Of a stretch of 64,000 bases of DNA, positions 57,250 through 64,000 are shown one piece after another. The translations under genes and the position numbers were made by a program. Within the stretch, counting starts at the first letter, position 1, and each line of letters opens with the position of its first letter. The notes beneath the pieces were generated by a model. That model made no database searches, was not told the DNA's origin, and was given only the letters and a program-made list of their open reading frames with translations. Origin of the DNA: Phymorhynchus buccinoides (Eukaryota; Mollusca; Gastropoda; Neogastropoda; Raphitomidae). The stretch covers positions 39,631,739-39,695,738 of the forward strand of contig CM065698.1 in assembly GCA_017654935.2 (NCBI GenBank), in the 5' to 3' direction.

Positions 57250-58794
57250 GTGTGTACGTTCGCCTCTCTTTGCATGAACAATAATGATGTTCCCTTTCTT
57301 TACTCGGTTGGGCAGCTGGCCCAAAGAGAGCTGACTACGGACATCCCCATCTTCCCACGAGAGGAAGACCTCGGGCTGGACGGACGGTCCTCCTCCCAGC
57401 GTGACGTGGAAGCTGTTCGTTCCCACGACCGCTGCAGGAAGCCCCAGACGGACGCCGTACCTGTCTACGGCTCTCGTGCTCGTGATGGCGAATTTCTCCC
57501 CTCTCTCAGGGAATGGCAATTCCGTAGCCCGCGTAGGGCGAGTGGTAGCCCGCGTAGGGCAGGAGGTACGGACTCTCCCAATGATCGGCAGTCACGTAGC
57601 CCGAGTAGGGCGGGAAGTACTGACTTGCATTATACCCAGCAGAGCCGTTGCCCGCGTAGGGCCTTGCCTCGGCGGACTCTTGAACCCGGAAATATCGATG
57701 ATCAAAACAGTTCCGTAGCCCGAGTAGGGCGAGAAGTACGGACTTGCGTTATACCCAGCAGAGCCGTTGCCCGCGTAGGGCCTTGCCTCGGCGGTCTCTT
57801 GAACCCGGAAACATCGATGATCAAACAGTTCCGTAGCCCGAGTAGGGCGAGAAGTACTGACTTGCGTTATACCCAGCAGAGCCGTTGCCCGCGTAGGGCC
57901 TTGCCTCGGCGGTCTCTTGAACCCGGAAACATCGATGATCAACAGTTCCGTAGCCCGAGTAGGGCGAGAGGTACGGACTTGCGTTATGCCCAGCAGAGCC
58001 GTTGCCCGCGTAGGGCCTTGCCTTGGCGGACTCTTGAACCCGGAAATATCGGTGACACCTTCCTCTACCCGCCACGGCCCGTGCGGCCCGTTCACGGACC
58101 AACCCTGTCCGTTACTCGTGCCGGCGGCACGCGGCCACCCGTCTCCACCGTCACGGGCACCCGTCACAGAACGGCACCATCAGCGGCGGACCGGCCGTTG
58201 CCTGTTCTGGAGCCTGTCTCACGTCATCCTGGCCCTCGTCGTGCGGATGAGTTTCAGCTTCCTGCGGATGCCTGTCTGACCAGACACCCCTCGAAGCGTC
58301 ATGTAGCGCTGCCACGAGAGTCTTCCGTGGATGAAGAATTTGAGTCGTTGCCTCGTGAAGGCTTGGTTGACTTCGACTTAGCCGTCCAGGACGAAGTATT
58401 TCGCATCATGAGAACTGTGTATCAGGGGTCTCAGCGGTCCCCGTCGAGATCTGTCCACGTCGACGATCTATTCTCTCAGTGTGGCAATGGTGTGACTGAT
58501 CCCCCTGTGTATTCAGACCCAATCCCTTCGTCGTGCAGTCAGCCCTACTACACCGACGTCAAGCCGATGGTGCAGCTCGAATCAGCTCAGACAGCGGGAC
58601 AGCTACAGTTTTTTGGCGGTCTGCAAGCGCAGAAGGAGGCTCGTCTAGCGCTTCTCATCTCTCTGTTCGTTCGGCAGGCACTTCTTAAGACTACTCTACC
58701 CTGTGGTCTCAGCCGCCACCGTTGCCTAACGGCGACGTCTCTCCTCCCCCACTGCCGGAGCCTGTCCCGTCTCAACCCAGCGCCTTTTGTGTAG
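57250..58794 (+). pseudogene. DIRS gag-like frame with tandem repeats
   Basis: An open frame of 514 codons, rich in Arg, Pro and Ser, without a recognised domain. Residues about 95-275 come from a 117-119-bp tandem array (57,540-58,050), which moves through all three frames. The flanking parts (from 58,060) look like low-complexity gag. No zinc knuckle is seen. Its position before RT is the only basis for calling it gag. Confidence 0.55.
57540..58050 (+). repeat. 117-119-bp tandem repeat in the DIRS gag region
   Basis: GTAGCCCGAGTAGGGCG recurs from 57,592, 57,711, 57,829 and 57,946 (spacings 119, 118, 117). The length falls by one A each time in ATCAAAACAG, ATCAAACAG, ATCAACAG. Confidence 0.95.
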
Positions 58795-59219
58795 AAGGTC
58801 TTCTTCCCACTGTTTCAGCTGGCTATCCCTTTGTGCCTGTGCCTTCGCACTCGGTTGTGTCCCCGTAGGTACGTTCCTCCCCTTTGTTATGGGCGCTGAA
58901 TGAGGCAAACTTCAGTCTTCATGGGCCGGCCGGCCTTCAACATCTTGGAGAGATCCATGTACTCTATTCTTCGAGCCTCGTCGTTAACCACGTCATTGCT
59001 TCAGCCCCTGACGCTCATCGCCGGCCCAACGAGCGTGCCTTGGGCGTTGCCATGGCTTCGTTCTACCAAGCTGTGAGCTCCAGTTCGTCCGTGGCCTCCT
59101 CTTCTAAGGTGCAACTAGCGGCCACGTTCAGAGACGCGGTCCTCAAGGACTAGTTCCTCTCTCCCTGCTGGATCGTTCAGCCGTTCGTTCTGGCCCCACT
59201 GATCTTCGTTCTACTTTTC

Positions 59220-60140
59220 ATCAGGTTTCCCTCAAGGACAACCTGGGGCGGTTCAAGGAACGGAGACTGGGCTGGGGTCGGGATCGCATCGTGGAGTTGG
59301 CTACCAGGTCTGCCGGCCGGGGGGTTGCTTCCCCCCAAGCCAAGCGCGTGCGCATGGACTTCAGGCCTCCTCCTCTTGTCTCCACGAGAGCCGATTCGTC
59401 TCGAGGGCGTACCTTTCGCTTCCTCAGCTACCAGCCGCCCCCGCAAGACCAGTCTGATTCGTAGCGATCGGCAGAGGAGTCTCTGCGCTCTGTCAATAGG
59501 GGAGCCTTTGTTCAGATTGTGCCTACGGAAACGGGATTCTTCTCTCGTCTGTCGTGGTCCCCAGGAAAAACGGAGAATTTCGCCCGGTCTTGGACTTGTC
59601 CCCCCTCAACAGGTTTTTTCGCACCGACAAGTTCAAAATGGAAACAACGGCTTCAATCCATCTCTCCATTCTCCCGAACGACTGGGCTACACCTTCATCC
59701 TGAGGGACGCATATTTTCACGCGTGCATCCATCCTTCACGTCAGCGTTTCCTTCGCTTCGCCGTTAGGAGCTCGTTCGTCTGGCCAGGTCCCGGGCTATT
59801 CGTCTTCACGTTTACCTGGACGATTGGTTGTTACTAGCAGCTTCGCAAGCCCTGTGCCTCTCACAAACAGACACTCTTGTTCGACTGTCCAAGACTCTGG
59901 GTTTTCGCATTCTCAACGGGAAATCAGAGCTGTCTCCGTCAGCCTCCTTCAGCTACCTCGGCATGAAGTTCAATACAGAACGGTTTTCAGTGCAACTGTC
60001 GGTAACTCGAGTCAAAGCCATATTCGAGATTGTCTCGACGTTCAGACTAAAGACTTCGCTCTCTGCTCGTCAGCTTCTCCGTCTCCTGGGACTTATGGAA
60101 TCGGTAGCGGATTTGCTTCCTCTCGCACGGTTGCGCTAAC
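59220..60140 (+). pseudogene. DIRS reverse transcriptase (frameshifted)
   Basis: Pieces in changing frames: RFKERRLGWGRDRIVEL, FVQIVPTETGFFSRL, the catalytic box HVYLDDWLLLA at about 59,807-59,838, and LGFRILNGKSELSPS with FSYLGMKFNT. The YLDD box plus following WL and the thumb-like segment are typical of DIRS and related RTs. Stops occur near 59,463 and 59,768. Described only; no continuous protein is encoded. Confidence 0.88.
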
Positions 60141-60229
60141 GGCCACTGCAACGACTGCTATCGCAAAGGAAACTGTCACAGCTGCCTCTCGGGCAACTAG
60201 TGTCTCACGGCAGTTGGTTCCTCGAGTCA

Positions 60230-60660
60230 ACGTAACAGTGGATGATTCTCGAGTGGCCCGACAGCTCAGTGCCTTTCCGTCCCATGCATCAGCAGCAATT
60301 TTCGTCTCACAGATGCCTCGACGTCGAGGTGGAGGCAGTGACCAGGGCCCTGAAGCCTTTTGTAGTCCTTCTCTCCGGGAAGTGCGTCACCGTCTGCGGA
60401 CACAATACGACAGCTCTCATATCTTCGTCGCCAGGGAGGAACACAGTCTCCGGCTTTTTCAAGGAAAGCAGAAGAGATTCTCCTCTGGGCCCAATCAAGA
60501 CAGATCATGCTTTCAGTCGAGTTGTTGGAGATGGAGTCAGTAGCCAGGGCTCTGAAATCTTTCACAGCCCGTCTCACCCAAAAATGGGTCTCCATCTGCG
60601 GAGACGATACGACAGCTTTCTCTCTTATCTTCGCCTTTAGTGAGAGACTCAGTCTCCAGC
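60230..60660 (+). pseudogene. DIRS RNase H region with internal duplication
   Basis: The segment (VEVEAVTRALKPF...VTVCGHNTTAL) recurs about 200 bp downstream (LEMESVARALKSF...VSICGDDTTAF) in another frame. It corresponds to the Glu and Asp active-site region of DIRS RNase H; the first copy has His where the second has Asp. Confidence 0.75.
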
Positions 60661-60899
60661 TCTCTCTAGGACAGCAACCGAGAGTTGTTCAAACCGTACC
60701 CTTGTAGCCTTCCTTCTGAACGAATTTTTTTTGGGTGGCAACGGCCCCGGCTTCGCCGTTCTTTCGAATGTTGTCTGTTCTGGCAGGCATGGTTTTTACT
60801 TGCTCTGTTTCAGACCTTCGTTTTCACTGGTTACAACCTTGAGTTGTTCAACCAGTTATTTCGTTCACCCGTTCCAGTCATCCTTTTCGGTCTGGTTCC

Positions 60900-62080
60900 A
60901 TCCCGATCGAACCTTACTGTCCGGCTAACATAATCTTCCATGCCCAGCCGTCAGCTCAGTTGATTGACTGGGTGGCGTTGAAATGGGTTAAGTCACGTTT
61001 GCACACTGTTTCGCCTTTTGTCTACATGATTTCCTTTTCGGTGGGGACATTTCCGAGTCATCTGGTTTGATTTGACATCCTGCGATAGCAACTATGTTGC
61101 TGTTTCAGTCTGTCCCTACGTCAGAGGCAGTTTTCATTTTTTGCCTTCCTACGGGCTTGGCATGTAGAGTTGGTTATGAAGTGCAGTCACACATTCATAC
61201 CGTGGCTTCTCAGTTTGCTAGTTCAGAGGTTGAATCTTCTGTTTTGCGGATTCTCATCTTAATCATTTAGTACTAACTGTCTCTATCCCGTCATCGGTCC
61301 TTTGCTCGCCCACATTCTGAACAAGTCTTGTCCAGATGTGGCCTTTTCGTTTTTGACTCTTACTCGCCACTTCGGTTGATATTTTTTCCGGTTCGAAAGG
61401 GCGTAGCAGCGTGTGGTGGCCCGGTCCGGCCACTCATAGTCCGTTTTGTTTCAGCCTTGGCTGCCCTGGGTGTCTCCATGCAGAGTTTGTCATCTCCTGG
61501 CTTCTTTTCCAGGATATTGTCTCGGTGGAGTCCACTCAGGTTCTGCCCCGGGATGATGCTTGCAGTACCCTTCTGTCTCTCGCGGGTACCAAGTTTAGGG
61601 CCAGTGATCATCCTGCTCAGTCTGCTTCTCCCTCGTTTACGATTTAAAATCTTCTCTCTATTCTCTGCCCTGTTGTTTCTAATAGACTCCTGTGCCCCGT
61701 CAGAGCTCTTAAGCTTTTCCTTAAGAGGACCTCCCCCTTCGGGGGGCACAAACGCCGTCTGTTTTTTTCTTTGAATGAGAAATACATGAGGGATATTTCT
61801 AGTCAGCCATTTCTAAGTGGTTGGTGAACGCTTTTAACTTAGCGTATATAAGTGCCGGCTGGTCATTGCCCACTGATCCTCTGAGAGCCCATGAAATCCG
61901 AGTTATCAGAGCATCCCTGGCTATGATTAAGGGTGTGGCGCTGTCCAGCGTTATGGAAGCTGCGTACTCGTAGTGTCAGTCCACGTTTGCTAGCTTCTAC
62001 CTTCACCATTTCTCCGCCAGAAGGCAGGAAGACACCTTCGGCACCAGAAAGGTGGTGCTTGTGCAGACTCCTTTTTTCTC
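60900..62080 (+). pseudogene. DIRS tyrosine recombinase (heavily decayed)
   Basis: Best segment at about 61,815-62,060: AISKWLVNAFNLAYISAGW, RAHEIRVIRASLAMIKG and STFASFYLHHFSA. These fit the His-x-x-Arg and terminal Tyr region of the DIRS recombinase. Upstream, the frame is broken by many stops; the family usually has an Arg-containing box there that cannot be read. An in-frame TAG (61,969-61,971) lies between the HEIR box and the tyrosine. Confidence 0.75.
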
Positions 62081-62301
62081 TGACCTAACGGTAATCGTTT
62101 GTTATTTTTTATTCTGGGGTTGGTATGCATATGCTTATGCTGTTTGGGGGTATGGATGTTTTGGTTGTCTAGTTATTATGTCCTCTCCCTTACAGGTTAT
62201 CCCTGGCGTTTCATGTCAGGTTTGTCTTGTGGGTATTGTTTTTTTTGTTTGTTGGAGTGAAGTTTCAAAAATGTTTTCTTACCCACCTCCTCGCTGGGAA
62301 T

Positions 62302-62402
62302 CAACTCATTCGTAGTGAAACGGTAACATGATAGAATAGATTGAATGATTTTATTTAATATAACTATCTATTCTATCTATATACTTACCGTTTCACTACG
62401 AT
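62302..62402 (+). repeat. DIRS internal complementary region
   Basis: The first part, AACTCATTCGTAGTGAAACGG then TAACATGATAGAATA, is the reverse complement of the left end (56,385-56,417). The second part, ACTTACCGTTTCACTACGATC, is complementary to the right-terminal end type. Such a region templates circle closure in DIRS replication. Confidence 0.85.
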
Positions 62403-62456
62403 CAAAGGTTCCCACCCTCCTCCCTCCGACGAAAACATCATTGGGAAGGTTGGTTT

Positions 62457-62645
62457 TTAAAAAATTTATCATGATTTAAAGTTGCCTCCCCGGAAGTGAC
62501 GTAGCGAGTGGGATCCACGGCAGCTTAGTGGTATTGGCTGTGTAGACCAAGGGAAGTAATCTAGTCTTGTTAAGACTATAACTTTTTGGTCTTTGGTAAA
62601 TTGGCATTTGCTCCAAATTGGAAGGAATAACTCATTCGTAGTGAA
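62457..62645 (-). repeat. DIRS right inverted terminal repeat (cut by gap)
   Basis: Reverse complement of the left repeat; the last bases before the N run are CTCATTCGTAGTGAA, so about 20 terminal bases are missing. Confidence 0.92.
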
Positions 62646-63145
62646 NNNNNNNNNNNNNNNNNNNNNNNNNNNNNNNNNNNNNNNNNNNNNNNNNNNNNNN
62701 NNNNNNNNNNNNNNNNNNNNNNNNNNNNNNNNNNNNNNNNNNNNNNNNNNNNNNNNNNNNNNNNNNNNNNNNNNNNNNNNNNNNNNNNNNNNNNNNNNNN
62801 NNNNNNNNNNNNNNNNNNNNNNNNNNNNNNNNNNNNNNNNNNNNNNNNNNNNNNNNNNNNNNNNNNNNNNNNNNNNNNNNNNNNNNNNNNNNNNNNNNNN
62901 NNNNNNNNNNNNNNNNNNNNNNNNNNNNNNNNNNNNNNNNNNNNNNNNNNNNNNNNNNNNNNNNNNNNNNNNNNNNNNNNNNNNNNNNNNNNNNNNNNNN
63001 NNNNNNNNNNNNNNNNNNNNNNNNNNNNNNNNNNNNNNNNNNNNNNNNNNNNNNNNNNNNNNNNNNNNNNNNNNNNNNNNNNNNNNNNNNNNNNNNNNNN
63101 NNNNNNNNNNNNNNNNNNNNNNNNNNNNNNNNNNNNNNNNNNNNN
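62646..63145. other. Assembly gap (500 N)
   Basis: Exactly 500 N, a conventional placeholder, so the true distance is unknown. Open frames across it are meaningless. Confidence 0.99.
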
Positions 63146-64000
63146 TTTTTGTTTGAGTCCATTCACTTTTTTGCTATTTCTCAAAAAAGAACATTTGAGT
63201 CATCGGAAACAACTTTCGATTATCTGATGAAAATACTTCCAGTCAATCACAAAATCTTAGCTTACAGCCTGACTATCTTACTTGGAATAGTAATTTTTTT
63301 TCTGTAAACATTACCAAATGCATTGTAATGATTCACTTCTATCAATAACTTAAAAACTTTCAAAAAACGATAAGGTCAATTCACTGATTCTAATACAATA
63401 CTTAATGACTCAGCATAGACTCGGTGCTTTTCTTTAAACAAAATTTACAGCCAAAGGTTTCACAAATTAGCCGAGGCCTGAGAGATACAGCTAACTGTGA
63501 GTAGGGCAAGTAAGTGTAGATGATGTCATATAGACTTAGTGATTCACATACTGTCCCTTAAGTCTACACCAAGGTTTGCAAATTAGCATGCCTGAGAGAC
63601 AGACACTGTGAGTATGGCTTAAGTCATAAATGTGTCATATAGACTATAGTGATAAACTTACTGTAGCCCTTTAAGTCTACAAACAGGGTTGCAAAATTAG
63701 CCAGCCTGAGAGATACAGACAACCTGTAGAGTAGGGCAATTAAGTCATATGGATGTGTCAATATAGACTTAGTGGATGAAACTTACTGTCCCTTTAAGTC
63801 TAGCAAACAAGGGTTTCAAATTAGCCAGGCCTGAGAGCTAAAGACAAACGTAAGAGTGGCTTATCCATCAAGATGTGTCATAATAGACTTAGTGGATGAT
63901 ACAGACATCATGTAGATTAGGCATTAAGTCCATAAGATGGGTCCCGTATAGACTTAGGTGGATGAACGATTACTGTCACTTTAAGGTCTTTCAAACTAAC
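63146..64000 (+). repeat. Noisy second copy of 11,077-11,940
   Basis: Collinear with 11,077-11,940, including four 124-bp tandem units and the same GTGGATGATACAGAC internal junction. It carries single-base insertions, deletions and substitutions every few bases. No gene. Confidence 0.95.

Larger units (their letters stand above)
56385..62645 (+). mobile_element. DIRS-type tyrosine-recombinase retrotransposon (decayed)
   Basis: Bounded by about 200-bp inverted terminal repeats (56,385-56,590 and 62,457-62,645, the latter cut by the N gap). An internal complementary region lies at 62,302-62,402. Between them, in DIRS order, are a gag-like frame, RT with a YLDDWL box, RNase H and a tyrosine-recombinase C-terminal segment. 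Multiple stops and frameshifts make it non-autonomous. DIRS elements replicate through a circular intermediate and leave no target duplication. Here the host sequence is the LINE. Confidence 0.9.

Noticed and set aside
57540..58050. CRISPR-like array
   Set aside because: Units are contiguous copies of a 117-119-bp sequence without unique spacers, in a eukaryotic retrotransposon.
57592..58167. Minus-strand open frames across the DIRS repeat array
   Set aside because: Produced by a tandem repeat lacking stops in several frames; the element is oriented on the plus strand.
62576..63184. Open frames spanning the N gap
   Set aside because: They consist of unknown residues.

Overview
This window looks like nuclear DNA from a metazoan, most likely a lophotrochozoan such as a mollusc. 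The clues are intron-rich genes with GT/AG introns, two housekeeping genes with close vertebrate counterparts (proteasome beta-6 and DNA ligase III), a very high load of short transposon relics, long CA/TG microsatellites, TTAGGG-like repeats, and a DIRS-type retrotransposon. The species cannot be fixed from the sequence. There are no bacterial-style operons or CRISPR arrays. The only tRNA-like sequences are SINE heads.

Layout. Positions 1-13,200 are gene-poor and repeat-rich, with one plausible first coding exon of an unknown minus-strand gene (6,785-6,987). Positions 13,232-20,409 hold a complete five-exon PSMB6 gene (proteasome subunit beta type-6, caspase-like activity) on the minus strand; it encodes 228 residues in frame and its catalytic residues are intact. 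Positions 20,410-30,813 are intergenic and full of nested non-autonomous elements: TTAA-flanked MITEs, TA-flanked MITEs, a hAT-like element, a tRNA-headed SINE and a 130-bp tandem array. Positions 30,814-44,665 carry the last ten coding exons of a LIG3-like DNA ligase on the minus strand: the C-terminal half of the catalytic core, an acidic linker, a PBZ-type zinc finger and a BRCT domain. The zinc finger, BRCT and linker exons follow one another in frame. The N-terminal half of the protein, including the adenylated lysine, is not in the window.

The LIG3 locus is folded into a large inverted duplication. About 36,673-44,260 is repeated in reverse at about 45,330-52,929, and the right arm carries a second copy of five LIG3 exons on the plus strand. 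At the outer edge of the right arm lies an L1/Tx1-like LINE (52,930-56,384) with several frame breaks. It is interrupted by a decayed DIRS-type tyrosine-recombinase retrotransposon (56,385-62,645) with inverted terminal repeats and an internal complementary region. A 500-base N gap (62,646-63,145) follows. The last 855 bases are an indel-rich second version of 11,077-11,940 in the same orientation.

The inverted arms, the duplicated noisy end and the gap together raise a real question of whether the right half of the window is true chromosome structure or a joining of haplotypes. The most biologically interesting feature is the PBZ poly(ADP-ribose)-binding finger spliced in frame into DNA ligase III.
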